NCBI GenBank assembly: GCA_904063045.1
Contig: CAJFCJ010000004.1
Coordinates: 1,605,713-1,669,712 of the forward strand
DNA from: Dimorphilus gyrociliatus
Lineage: Eukaryota; Annelida; Polychaeta; Dinophilidae
Direction of reading: 5' to 3'
DNA: 64,000 bases
In this document: in pieces, positions 40,801 to 53,514 of the stretch
Numbering within the stretch: position 1 is the stretch's first letter
Layout of the letters: the number at the start of each line of letters is the position of its first letter
Position numbers and translations under genes: made by a program
Notes under the pieces: generated by a model
Told to the model about the DNA's origin: nothing
Seen by the model: the letters and a program-made list of their open reading frames with translations, nothing else
The model's database searches: none

Positions 40801-43761
40801 CTTATCTTTTTGCGTTTAAACAATATTAAATTTATCTTCTTACTTAAAATATTCATAAACTATTTTCTGCTTTAAGTAATACCATATTCGCAATATGATT
40901 ATGGTTATATGCTGAGCAATATTATTGTTAACGCTAATGATGATGCATTATACTTATAAATTATCTCACAGGCATCTAATCTCATCTCGGATTCGAGCAT
41001 CGCGATCGCATGAATCTCTGCTCTCTGTCTGCTCCTCTAATATGCAGACTATCCAGCTAGATTCGTCAGATTCAATTAGTATTAAGAAACTTCATTCGTC
41101 TCTTTTTGGCCACGATCATTGTTTTTCTGTTACAACCCAACATGGTTGCAAATATTATTCGTGTAGAAACTCAACTGAGAGAGACCAATGGATAAAGTGT
41201 ATACGTAAGACTCTTAGACCGATGGAAGAACATACAAAACGAAAAGACGAATCGTTGAGCTTATGCATACAAGAAATGAAGAGAGTTGCTGTAAAGAAGC
41301 GCTACTTTTGTGAAATTCTACTCGACAAAAAGCTGTACGCTCGGACGAGCGTAAGCGAAAAAACAGATACTTACTTTTGGGGGGAAAATTTTCAATTCAA
41401 GTAAGTGCTCGATCTCTTGACATTCCATATGTAATTACTTCGGTTTATAGCAACTTGAACGACACTCGGGAGATCAGCATAGACATCTACAGAGAAGCCG
41501 AAAGGAAGAAGAAAAAGGATAAGAACGTGCTAATTGGAAGCGTTCAAATTAATGTCGATGAACTCAAAGGTTACGGCATTGTTGACCGTTGGTTCACTGC
41601 TACCGCGCCCTCTATCTCCCAAAATAATAGTATACTAATGAGACAACGATCTTTAGATTCCAAAGCTGATTTTTCTCCATTAATTCGTGTAACTGCTCAT
41701 TATGAGGAAATAGAAATATTGCCCAACAATTCATACGAAAGACTAGTTCGAGTAAGTAATTTAAGTATGCAAGGATAACTTCTCTCTCAAGATAAAACCT
41801 ACTTCTTTTTCAGTACGTTGAGCAAAATTATATGAAAATTATTTCCACATTCGAGCCACGGATTACAAAGGTCAAAGACAAGGAGCTATTGGCTTCATGT
41901 CTTGTTCGCGTAATGCGAAAGTGTAACAAATCTGCAGATTTTTTGGCAAAAGTAGTTTTAGCTGAAATTAGAAAATCGTCTAACGCTCATTTAACTTTAC
42001 GAGGGAATTCGGTCGCTTCTAAAGCTATGGAAAAATTTATGCAGTTAGTCGGTGAACGCTATCTGCACGATACCTTGTCACAATTCGTCACTAGCATAAT
42101 CGAAAACGTCGATTTAGACTTCGAAGTTGATCCCACTCGTCTAATCAACCCCAATAACTCTTTGGATAAACATCAAGACAATTTGAAACATTACGTTGAT
42201 GTGGCTCTCTGCAAAATTTTCGCTTCGCTAAGCTATTTTCCGAATGAACTTCGCCAGGTGTTTGCTAGTATGAGAGACCATTTAAAAGAAGAAAATAAAT
42301 CTGATTTGGTAGTAACTCTAATGTCGGCATGTGTTTTCCTGAGATTTATATGTCCAGCTATACTATCTCCAAGTATGCATGGATTAGCGAAAAAACTACC
42401 GGGAATGAAAACTCGACGTAACTTGACGCTAGTGGCAAAGGTTATACAAAATTTAGCAAATTTTTCTCATTTTGGTACGAAGGAAGACTATATGATTTTC
42501 TTCAATTCTGTTGTTGACTCCTATATGGGTAGTATGAGAATGTTTCTTGATCAAATTTCTGTAAGTATATTTTGTTATTTATACGAATCTTTTGTAGCAT
42601 TTGTTTTTATCTCATGGCAGACTAATGCGAAAAATGCTGATAGCGATCAGTTATATTTTGAAAGCGATGTCGAAATTGGAAAATATTTATCAATATTGCA
42701 CTCGTTACTCGAACGACTTTTTAACGACGTGAAGGAAGGCGAGGTAAGAAAAGAAAAAGAAATATGTCGATTGTTCTCGTCACGAACCCTCTTTATTTAA
42801 TGAAATTTTTCCACAGGACAATATAAAAGATCCGGACTTGAAATCGATTCTTGATGATATCCGCCACGAATTGGATTATGGTATTAAGCCGATATCTGAA
42901 ATCACTTTACCGACAGAATGCGGCAACAGGCAGGGTTATCCTACTGTACGTAGTGTATATGATAATGTTGAAGATGATGATTCGGATAAACAAGATCAGA
43001 ACGCTAATAGTCCTATTAGAAAACTTGTCCCTACGCCTGTTTTAACAAGTACGCCCGATAGAAATACAGAAGATGTAAACAATTCATGGAACGCCATTGT
43101 GTCGGCTGCCCAAGCTGTAAGTGGTCAATATCCAGATAATATACTTCCACCTGTAGACGATGAGGATGAAGAAGAATCCCGCGTTGAACGTGCAAGTCAA
43201 GTATCAGCTATGGCATCTTCCGGTTATCAATCCCTAGGTGGCAGCTCACCTACAGAACCCCTCGCCTTTCATAATCCTGCTTTTAATCACTACCGAGCAG
43301 CCTCGAGGTCGTCTAGTTCATCAGACTCGCCTAAAGCTACAGATTCTTTAATATATCATCACCAGTATTCTCATCAGCCAAAGAGAAGTGAAAAGTCCGC
43401 TAATGAATACGAGAACGAAATTTTGAAACTCCGCCATCAATTGGCTAAAGCCGAATCTCGTTTAGCCTCCGCCGAACAACAACTGTGCCAACAAACTACT
43501 GAGAAGAAAGATAGTGAAGCTCAATTGAAAGAATTGTATGATAAACTATCATTAATGGAAAGAAGATTGAAGGAGGAGAAGAAAATGATGCAGGGAAATT
43601 TCGGTCAGAAACAACAACAAATCGATAGTCAAGAGAAGAGGTTGGCCGCGTTAGACGCCGCCAATGCTAGGCTTTTATCTGCCTTAGCTCATTTAAGAAC
43701 ACCAAACTCGCCTGAAGGCCCGAAATTGTCACTGGACTATTCAGCGTCAAGTTCTTGTTAA
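37805..43761 (+). CDS. SynGAP/DAB2IP/RASAL2-family Ras GTPase-activating protein
   Basis: Exons: alternative first exon 37805-37862 or one ending at 38993, then 39308-39441, 39571-39728, 40159-40371, 40972-41400, 41451-41751, 41814-42560, 42621-42743, 42817-43761. With the first start the total is 3108 nt (1035 residues). An N-terminal basic region (SLKRTKSVTKLDR) leads to a split PH domain containing SRSHESLLSVCSS and the STERDQWIKCIR end. A C2 domain (KKRYFCEILLDKKLYARTS, YREAERKKKKDKN) follows. The RasGAP domain keeps the arginine-finger loop as LRGNSVASK, then LVGERYLHDTL and FLRFICPAILSPS. The C-terminal coiled coil (ENEILKLRHQLAKAESRL) ends with SSSC, like SynGAP relatives. The protein stimulates GTP hydrolysis by Ras/Rap at membranes. 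The vertebrate paralogues arose later, so no single symbol is given. Confidence 0.95.
38711..38993 (+). other. Alternative first exon of the RasGAP gene
   Basis: A second start exon ends at a GTGAGT donor at 38993 in the same phase (1) as the 37805-37862 exon, so both can join 39308. The safest start is the Met at 38927 (MQRFFQKKSGRRSSLFSGLK); the frame is open upstream to a Met at 38711. The basic N-terminus could be a membrane-binding segment. Two promoters about 0.9-1.1 kb apart are implied. Confidence 0.6.
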
Positions 43762-44441
43762 AAAGTTGATAAAAGAATATTTTAAGAAAGAAAAGACTGC
43801 ATGTTCTAGTCACTTTTTTGTATACAGGTGCTCACCGTTTCTGTTAGAGCGGGCTGATGATATTTCTTTTTGTGTACAGACTTTTTTGTTGTCCAATTGT
43901 AATACTTAAATGATCCGTTGTTAATATACGCTGCAATATAGTGTAATATTTTTGCGGTTGTTGCGCGGATGTAGTATTGGCGACCTATAATTGCCAGTGT
44001 CAGAATAGGACAAAATCGGTAACAAAACGGCTTTTTTTCGTCTAACCACTTCTTCTGATTGAACTTCACCTGGCAAGTTACGCCTTTGAAAGCCGAGTAG
44101 TTTTAAAATTATTTTTCCTATTTGTAAAGATTTTTTACTCGGTTCCAAATCGGGAATTTTGTTATTGAGACGTAATTGAAGAGTCATTAAATTGGTGTCT
44201 TTATCTTTTTAATTTTGAATGTTCAACTCCTGATTTACAATTAATTAGCGACTTTCCAAAGTAAACTTTGATTGTCTTAAGGATTCATCTCTCTATTCTT
44301 AAGAGATTTTGCAGTTTCGGACATATTTGATATTTAAAATTTTGAACTCTGCCCTAATGACGTATCTTTTTTGGGCGTTAACGCAGAAACGTGATGGAAG
44401 TATAAACTTTTTTTTATTAAGCCGACACATTCAGTCGAGCG
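43762..44441. other. Intergenic region
   Basis: 680 bp between the RasGAP stop and the collagen start. AT-rich. Minus-strand frames 43806-44069 and 43921-44187 overlap each other and show no features. Contains the collagen promoter by position. Confidence 0.4.
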
Positions 44442-47400
44442 ATGATCGAACGATTTCTTCTCCTCATTCTTCTCAGTTATGGAACTTTCGCCATTAATTT
44501 ACGCCTTCCACCGACTTCTCTCGACCTTCTAAAGGCGGTTAATTTACAAGTTCCGCAGGCGGGTGTCGTCCAGAGTAAAGGCCTGTGTAAAGAAAGAAAT
44601 AGTCAAAATGGACCGGATGTCGCCTACGGCGTCACTTCTACAGCAGCACTCGGCGTCGCCACTTACCGACTTTTTCCGGCTGGATTTCCGACCAATTTTT
44701 CTATTATATCCGTTTTCAAACCGAATAATAATACCCTGGGTAATCTGTTCACAGTCTACTCGTCTCAAGCTAACCCTATACTAGGCCTTTTTGTATCCGA
44801 AAATCCTTATCTTATATATTCGGATGAAAATGGTTGGCCGGGTGTAGGCAATTACCCAAAATTCACGGCAAACATCGCTTCCAATGAGTAAGTTTGCACA
44901 GGAGAGAGATGTATAAAATATCCTATTTAAATTTATACCTTTGTTACCCGGTAGATGGCATCGCATAGGAATAAGCGTTACTGACACTGAAGTAACGCTC
45001 GTGCATAATTGCGATTTTCGAGAAACTAAAGCTTGGCGTAGGCCAAGTTCAGGTTTAGATAATAAGGGAAGTGTCTTTCTTAGTAGGCAGTTAGAGGATG
45101 GCCAAGCTTTTGAGGGTATTTTTCAAGAGTTAATAGTAACTTCAGATCCGGAAGACGCTTTCCGAGTTTGTGACGACTATGCTCCGAAATGTAGCGTTCC
45201 ATTGGAAAAAGAATCTTTCAATTCTACGGAGGGAACGAATTGTAATGCGATTATTAACTGGGTAATTCTATTAAATCCACACTCCAATTAATCGAATTGA
45301 AAGTGAAAATACTTTTAGCGGCAAGTTCCGGTTAGAAGGGGTCCTCCTGGTTTTCGAGGGCCTATTGGCATTAAAGGAGACAGAGTAAAGAATTTCCGAA
45401 AAATCTAATTACTTATATAATTATTACATTAAAAATGTAGGGGTTTTCTGGAAAAGATGGTATTCCTGGATCAAACGGTCGACCCGGCCCTCCAGGTCAT
45501 GTTTTTATTATTCCAGTGAATCTTGGAAGTGATGGAACAAAAGGTCCGTCAAATCAGGCCGTTGTTCTAAGGCAGATGTTGAAACAGCACATGGTATAAT
45601 ATGTTTCAGACGACTCTTGTATATAAATAAACTTTGTATAAATGTATACAGTTGTCTATGGAAGGACCAGCCGGACCTCAAGGCATGACTGGTTTACCTG
45701 GTCAGCCGGTAATATTATATACTTTCATATATATATTTAAATGCCTCTAATCTAAAAACTTCGTAAAAAAATCCTCATAAAGGGCATGCCTGGACCTGAG
45801 GGTTCAAAGGGTGAATCGGGTCAAGTTGGCGAGATGGTACGAAATTGAAATTCAACGATAGAGAGAAGATTTTTGTAACTGTAAATGTTTTTATTCCCAA
45901 AGGGATTACCTGGACCAAGAGGAACACCTGGTCCAATTGGCAGAACGGGAAAGAGGGTAATTGCCGTCTTAATAATTGGCTTCCTAAAAAATTACACCCA
46001 TCTTTCTATTCTCCAGGGTCGACCAGGAAGAGATGGGGAAAGAGGAGCGATTGGAACGCCGGGAGATAAAGGACCTACCGGTTATATCGGAAGACCTGGA
46101 TTGCCTGGAGAGAAAGGAGATAGGGTTAATGGCTATTAGTTATTCTAATTATTTTGCAATTAACGCGATTGTATTTGTAAAAAGGGACGAACAGGCGCCC
46201 CAGGACCACCTGGTTTTAGAGGCATAAATGGAAAATTGGTATATTAAGCGAAAATTAATTAAAACTTCTAAATAGACGAAGATAATTACAATTTACGCTA
46301 CATTTAGGGTGAGCCAGGACCCTCGGGAGTTTCTGGTCCTCAAGGAGAGCCGGTCAGTATAATTTGTTTACACCTTTTCAAAACTCAAAGCGAGTGATAC
46401 ACAGGGTCCCAGGGGATTCGTCGGTCCAAGAGGAAGAACCGGTCCGGTTGGACCTCCTGTAAGTTTCGTAGATTTTTCTTTAAAAGTGGGCCAGATACTT
46501 GTATCTGATTGTGTAAAACTACTTTATTTTTCGTAGGGTCTGCCAGGAAGTGAAGGTAGGATTGGTCAAAAAGGAGAACAGGTTAGTTACTGTTAAATTG
46601 CAATGTATATTTAATTGTCATCACTTATTGATTTAGGGTCCTGTTGGAGCTCCTGGACCCATTGGTCAGACTGGACCAGATGGCTCACCTGTTAGATATG
46701 ATAACTGCATATTCTGCCAGTTTCTTCTTTAATTCTGGAATTCTTTTTAGGGTTACAGAGGACAAATTGGCCCTAGAGGTCCTCCAGGTTTACAGGGTAA
46801 AAGAGGAAAACAAGGAATACCTGGATTTCCAGGAGCAGAAGGTCCACCAGTAAGCTTCCGCTACTTACTTAGTCGTTTTATCATACTTTAAAGTATTGCC
46901 TTAGGGAAGACATGGAGCTGCTGGGAAAAGAGGAGCAAAAGGAGATACGGTAAAGTTTGAATTATTTCCATGTTTATTTTAAAATAATCAAAGTTGTTTT
47001 TCGAAAAAATATAGGGGCCGATGGGAAGAACAGGCGATACGGGTTTGCCGGGTGAAAAGGGCATAAAGGGAGAAACTGGAGCACGTGGCCGTATGGGCGC
47101 TATGGGAGAAAAAGTATGCTCACTACTTAATAAACATGTTTGTTAAACCGTAAATGTTTACAGGGAGATAAGGGATTAATTGGTTTCAAGGGAGACGTTG
47201 GTCCTAAAGGACAAAAGGGACTTAAGGGTCAACGGGGCGAAAGAGGAGAAGAAGGTCCCATGGGACAAAAAGTAAAGAGGATGAATTCCTTTTACATTTT
47301 ATAATAAGCTTCTACACGCCGTACCATAACGTTTTTTTTTGTAGGGAGATCAAGGTCATAAGGGTGAGGAAGGTCAAATAGGCTTACCCGGTGAAAAAGG

Positions 47401-50400
47401 CCAGATCGGACAAACAGGATTTCCCGGATATCCTGGACCCCCAGGAGAAAAAGTTATTTTAAAGCAATATAATAGATTAAGCATACTTACAGCTCTTATT
47501 TCTGCTTAAGAGCTGTTATTAGTTTTCTATTTATTATTGTCATATAAAAAGGTATAAATTAATAGGTACGTGTGGTTTTGACAGGGAACACAAGGACCAC
47601 CAGGCTCTCTTGGTACAAATGGTGCTAAAGGCTTTCAAGTAATCCTCTGAAAAGGCTTTTTTCTAGTGTAATACTAATGTTCTATTAAATTATTAGGGAC
47701 CAGCAGGAGACGCAGGAGAACCAGGGCCGCGTGGGCAGAGAGTAAGCTATTATTAAGTGAAATCCAAAAGCTACTTTTCTAATTGCTTTGCCTATTTTAG
47801 GGTTCTCGAGGAGATAGGGGTAAAACTGGTCCTAGGGGACAAATTGGCGCAAAAGGTAGTCTTGGTCCCCCTGGCTTGGTAGGGCCACCCGGTCCTGTAG
47901 GAGAGAGAGGATTGCGAGGACCGCCCGGCCTTTTGGGAATGCCTGGAATTGCTGTAATTTACTATTTGAGTCCTTTTTCATAACAATTTTAATTTGGCTT
48001 CAATTTAAGGGCCATCCCGGAAAAGATGGTCAACAGGGATTTCCTGGTCCGCCAGGAGAACCAGTAAGTTTTCATTATCAGTAAAAAGCTAAAAGAGAAA
48101 GTTATTCACAAAGTGTAATTATTTACCTAAAGGGACCACCAGGAGTGCCAGGTAAACAAGGAGGCGTTGGGGTAATTGGACCAACTGTGAGTTTCACAAC
48201 TGAAAATTAAATTTAAGTATTGAAAATAAATCAAGGAATTTCTCCCCGACAGGGTCCAGCTGGCCAACCAGGTGATCCAGGAGAGAGAGGTCATCGGGGT
48301 ATTCCGGTAAGTAAAATCTTCCCTTTAATGGAACATTTTACCATTCAAAATTTTTCCACAAAATTAGGGAAAACCTGGAACAGAGGGCTCCCCAGGAGCT
48401 AGAGGCAAAGATGGACCTATTGGTTTACCGGGAAAAGACGGACCAGCTGGAAAAATTGGACCAACTGGCTTACAAGGATTTCCTGGTGAAAGAGGTTTAC
48501 CGGGAACTGAAGGTTTACTGGGCTTGAAAGGAAACCAAGGCCCACCAGGATCTATTGGAAGAACAGTGAGAAATTATTTGTCTTTTTAGTCAAGTTGTAA
48601 TGCATACTTGTTTATCTTTCGTTAGGGAGATAAAGGATCAACAGGACCGATAGGAGAAACTGGAGCAACCGGACCTCGGGTAAAATAGAAACGATTTCTT
48701 CCGAATTTTGACAATACTTTTCTTAGGGTGTACCAGGCCCAATTGGTCCACCAGGTCCATCAGGACCAAAAGGTGAACAGGGACTACAAGGTATGAAAGG
48801 TGTTCCAGGGAAAGCAGGCAACAGAGGACCAATGGTTAGCATATCCTATAGGGTAGAAAGCTAAAATTTTTCGATATTGTTCCTTAGGGTTTACCAGGAA
48901 AAAGGGGACTAACAGGAATTCCAGGGGAAGCTGCAGATAAAGGTGATCCTGGACCTCCAGGCATAAAAGGAATGAAAGGAGATCCTGGCCTTCCTGTAAA
49001 TAGAATTTAGTAATACTTTTTTAAATAAAAACTAATCGATCTGTAGGGACAAACTGGACGACCTGGAAAAATGGGTGAAATTGGACCTCCTGGAATACAG
49101 GGTTCTCCTGGTGAGACTGGTCCCCGAGGCCTCCAGGGCGTCCCAGGAATTAAGGGTACTCAAGGATTACAGGGACCAACAGGAACAGTTGGATTGCCCG
49201 GAAGGCAGGGACCACAAGGTCAACCAGGAGAGAAAGGTAACACTGGCAAAACTGGTGAGAAGGGTCCTCTTGGGGCTCCAGGAGAACCTGGACAACGGGG
49301 GAAAGCCGGTCCTGAAGTTCGTTTATCCTAATATCTTATTACAATTTTGTTTGATATTTTGTAAAATTATAGGGTCTTCCTGGATCGAGAGGTCCTCCTG
49401 GACCTGAAGGCAAAGCTGGCGAACCTGGAGAACAAGGTATCAGAGGTGAACCTGGTCTTCCTGGTGAAAATGGAGAAACGGGTCCTAGAGGTAAGACTGG
49501 AGAAAAAGGCAATGAAGGAAAACAGGGAATAACTGGAAAACCCGGTATAAGAGGGCTGCCTGGTAGGGAGGGTCCGAAAGGTGATAGAGGACCTGCTGGC
49601 TTTCCTGGTAAGCCTGGTGTTTCTGGTCCAGAAGGAGAAAAAGGAGAAAGAGGATTGCCTGGTAAAGATGGAAATGTTGCAGCTAAAGGTGACATTGGAG
49701 TTCCAGGGCCCCCTGGGGAAATGGGACCACCTGGCTTAACTGGAAAAACTGTAAAGCAAAAATATTCTATTAATTTGGTATCTATATCCTCGCTTTATTC
49801 AGGGTCCTTCGGGAATTCAAGGAGTTGAGGGCGCTGCGGGAAAACCTGGAGAAAAAGGAAATATTGGACCGCGTGGGCCAATTGGAAGGCGTGGACTCAC
49901 AGGACCGCAGGCAATTAATATCTCATTAATTTATAAACAAACGTCATAAATTGTTTTAATAGGGTATACGAGGGCCAAAAGGTTCTCCCGGCCCTTCTGG
50001 TGCAGGAGGAGAAGTAGTGAGTATTTTTTTGTTTCCATTGAAAATTTTTAATTAAGCATATCTTAGGGAGATATTGGACCTACTGGGTCTCCCGGTAAAG
50101 CTGGAGAACAGGGTGCTATAGGTCCGAAAGGTGAGAAGGGAAGAAATGGAGACGCCGGTCCGAAAGGTGTGAAAGGTCATCAAGGTGATGTCGGTCTATT
50201 TGGTCAAGGTGGAGACAAGGGCGACAAAGGAACCCCTGGTCCTGTTGGGCCAAAAGGTGATCAGGGGGCGAAGGGGGAAAGAGGCTTCAAGGGAGAGAGA
50301 GGATTTCAAGGTGAACCAGGCAAAAACGGAGCACAGGTTTTTATTAGCATGCCCCTAATAAACTTGCCTTCAATGATATTTGTTTCAGGGCCAAATGGGC

Positions 50401-51383
50401 ATTCAAGGACCCAAAGGTGATACGGTAAGTAGAATTTGACATATTATTTGAATTTTGACTATAAATAATTGTTACAGGGCATAAGAGGGCCAAAAGGCGA
50501 TATCGGAAAAACGGTATGCAATTATTGTATAAAACCTCGTAAAACGCCTTTAATCGAATGCCTACTTCTTTCAGGGTCCACCTGGTCCGGAAGCGAGTAT
50601 AACAAATGTTAACGTCCCAAATAACATACTCAATGGTTTAAGTCGCAAAAAGCGTTCTTTAAATAATAAGCAGACATTATCGAATCTCATAAGAGATATA
50701 TTCTTTGAGATAGATAGTTTGGACGAAAAGGTGAAGTCATTAGAAGAGACTGATGGCAGTCGATTAAGACCGGCAAGGTCATGTTCCGATATTTTATTGA
50801 ATGATAAAGCAACCATTGATGGCTGGTATTGGATAGATCCTAATTTAGGATCGAAAGTAGATGCTATCAGGGTATGGTGCAACATGTCAGGAGGAGGACA
50901 GACATGCGTACATCCCTTAAGAAATGGTGTATCTCCTCAGTATTGGAAGAAGGAAGATAGTAAAAAATGGTTCAGCGAATTATCCAACGGTTTTCTAGTA
51001 AGTTTCGCAATTTTTAAATACCTCTGTACTAACTCATACGATGTCATAATTGTGTTTGAACAAAACAGTTAACCTATCCAAGCGATGTTCAATTAGAATT
51101 TTTACGTTTACTACACGCAAGAGTACACCAGACGGCTACTTATATATGCACCAATGCTAATGCATTTGGTATTGAGTTCCGTTCAGCTGACGATAGTCTA
51201 TGGAAGAGACTCGTTCCTACCTTTGACGGATGCAGACTTAGACAGGGCTCTTCAAGAGCCGAATTTCTATTAGGAACAACTAAATTAAATCGTTTACCAA
51301 TCGTAGATATATCACCTCAAGACTACGGCAAACCTTGGCAAAATTTCGGCTTTCAATTAGGACCAGTTTGCTTCTCGTTATAA
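44442..51383 (+). CDS. Fibrillar collagen pro-alpha chain with N-terminal TSPN/LamG domain
   Basis: I count 37 exons; the first are 44442-44887, 44955-45261, 45319-45384, 45441-45593 and the last 50575-50997 and 51069-51383, giving about 1,575 residues. Signal peptide [17 protein letters not shown]; a TSPN/laminin-G module ([37 protein letters not shown]); a short non-collagenous linker; a triple helix of roughly 1,000 residues of Gly-X-Y; a furin-like SRKKRS site; and a COLFI C-propeptide ([18 protein letters not shown]-type end [11 protein letters not shown]). Helix exons start with a Gly codon in phase 0 and are mostly 45, 54, 99 or 108 nt, with two of 36 nt near the C end, the classical fibrillar plan. 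The TSPN domain points to the V/XI or XXIV/XXVII branch. The chain would trimerise in the ER and form extracellular fibrils. Two glycine positions are replaced by Ala. Confidence 0.95.
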
Positions 51384-51446
51384 GTTAATGATATAAGTGT
51401 GTAAATATAAATATGATAATAATTACAGTAATAATTTTAATATTGA

Positions 51447-51488
51447 TTGTAAAGTATATACATATATATATATATATGTACTTTACAA
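51447..51488 (+). repeat. AT-rich inverted repeat downstream of the collagen gene
   Basis: Near-perfect palindrome with arms TTGTAAAGTA and TACTTTACAA around a TA-repeat core, 64 bp after the collagen stop. As RNA it would form a long hairpin in the 3' UTR; it may also act as a terminator-like or mRNA-processing element. Function is inference. Confidence 0.6.
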
Positions 51489-51625
51489 ATATACATAAAT
51501 AATATCGGGCGGCAAGTACAGTAGAGAATGTAGTTGAATAAATAAAAAGAGATTTCTTCTTTTTTTTTGACGAGACAAAATAAACCAGAGAAAAAGAAAC
51601 AAATACTTTAAAAATAGAAACATTT

Positions 51626-53514
51626 TCACGATAGACGTAATCTGCAAACTGGGCAGGACGCTGACTTACGTAACCAAGCGTCTATACATAAATTGTGAAA
51701 AAGATGACCGCAGGGTAGGTCGGTTGCTATTTCCCCCTTTTCAAATATACAAAGGCATATAGAACATGTTTCTTCCCTTCCTGTAACGTGTTTAACAATA
51801 AATTACTTAGAGAAGCATTTGAAATTCAAACAATTGAGAAAAACGCTTACTAATATGCTCCAAACTGATTGTTATCTTCCTCAATTCTTTAAGCAAATTC
51901 GAAGACGCAGGGGGTATTTCGTGCTCCATTAAATTCGGGTAGACCGACATCATCTGATCTATGACGTTCTATTGTGGTTCAATTAGTGATAAGGTTACTA
52001 ATTAACTTTGTTAAAAAATGATTTGCGTACTTGAAATAACGAAGATAAAAAATCGTTGGCCCTCTGATCATCAGATAAGAATGAAAGATCCAGTGTCAAA
52101 TGAGATGGCAATTCACTAGTTATATATTAAAATAAAAGAATTGTGGAATGATTAGACAAATATATATACACAATATATACAAATATGAACTAATATTTAC
52201 GTATCGTTCGGTTCTTCATCCTCAACATCTGGTACTTCATCGGGAGGAACAATGTCTATTTATTAATTGTATTCGTTACTTTAGAATTTTTAATTAAATA
52301 AAGCTTTTAGGCAAAGTAAAAACTAACCACAACTTTCGTGTAGGCGACACGCACCACAGTCACATTCAAATTCATCATCTGCCTCTTGACCCTCTTCACT
52401 CCCAGAGGATGCCTAATAATTTATAAATATTATTGCTCTTGCTATTTGTCATGGCATTACAACGACAACAAATATTTACATAAACATCCAAAGGCTGTTC
52501 TGGTGGAATAATCTTTAGGTGATCATCCGGTTCTAGATTTTCCTGAGAATCAGATGATTCCTCTAAATCCTTTTGAGGTCTTTCGAAAACAATTCCAGCT
52601 TCTTCTAATCTGGCAATACGATGAGCGTCTGTCTCAGAAAAGGACGCAAAACTTTCGTCTTGAGAGCAAGTGGATATATCAGCCATATTCAGAAGTGAAT
52701 CATTTACTGATTCGCTTTCGCTAAGTCTTCTCATTCTTTCTAAGCAAATGTTGCATGTTTTGTCTTCATTTGGCTTACATTCACATCCGCTACAATTCGA
52801 ATTAGTTGAAGTTTTACGTTCTAGTTTTTGTTTATTGGGTAAACGAAGTCGATCGTTCGAGGATGAAGACGAAGTTGAAGGAATTCGAGAGACCGTTTTA
52901 AAGGCACTCGTGTTTTTCGGTTTTGATCCCAAGCTACCATAGGCTTTAGTAAGAAAAAGATGTTTTGATGATTGAGGTATGCTATAGGCTTTTTTACGAA
53001 TCTTATCAGTTTCCTCAATCTCTTCTTCACTACTTGAGCTATGTATTTCTCTTGATGATGATTTCAATAGCCGATTCTTTCTCAATTTTACTGCAATTTT
53101 TTTCGAGTCTTCCATTTCATCTGTATGCAATCGGTTTCGAAATCTTGGTGACTTCCTTCCGGAGTCTTCGGTGGGTTTGGCTTCTTCACTCTGATTATTG
53201 GGCACATTTAACGATTTTGTTTTACCCAATTTGCAGTGCTCTCTTGCTTCTTGACGTAAGATTTTGTTATGAACAATATTTGAAATTCCAGCGTTCCTTT
53301 CTTCTTCATCGAGATTTTTATCCTCAGCCTGAGATATGGACTTTGTTAAATTGACATGTCTTGAACGCGTTGTAACTAATAAGGCTTCCCTCCAAGCAGC
53401 TCCAGCTGCTTTCCACCCTAAAATACAGATAATATCCCATTGAGTGAATGTTATCTATATTGTTCATCTTAATCGAATCTTACCTTCGATTTGTGCAGTT
53501 CTTGATTTATTCAT
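51626..53514 (-). CDS. Praja-like RING-H2 E3 ubiquitin ligase
   Basis: Seven exons on the minus strand: 53514-53484, 53417-52480, 52412-52328, 52255-52201, 52115-52031, 51968-51851, 51780-51626, total 1467 nt (488 residues). The long N-terminal part is Ser/Lys/Glu-rich and disordered, with a Cys cluster (SNCSGCECKPNEDKTCNICL) and a second Cys-rich patch (ECDCGACRLHESC). Near the end the Praja-type lead-in LPSHLTLDLSF...PPASSNLLKELRKITISLEH precedes a RING-H2: CSICLCIFEKGEIATDLPCG, HLFHNLCIDAWLRKSASCPV, CRLRLS and stop. The GEIATDLPCGHLFH block matches GEVATELPCHHYFH of PJA2. RING proteins recruit E2 enzymes to ubiquitinate substrates; substrates are unknown here. Head to head with RABGAP1. 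Confidence 0.85.

Noticed and set aside
41401-41450. In-frame looking start at 41377 inside the RasGAP gene
   Set aside because: The 50-bp stretch 41401-41450 is a GT-AG intron; removing it restores the C2 domain sequence expected for the family.
49339-49695. 118-codon minus-strand Pro/Ser-rich frame
   Set aside because: Exact shadow of the Gly-X-Y collagen exon on the other strand.
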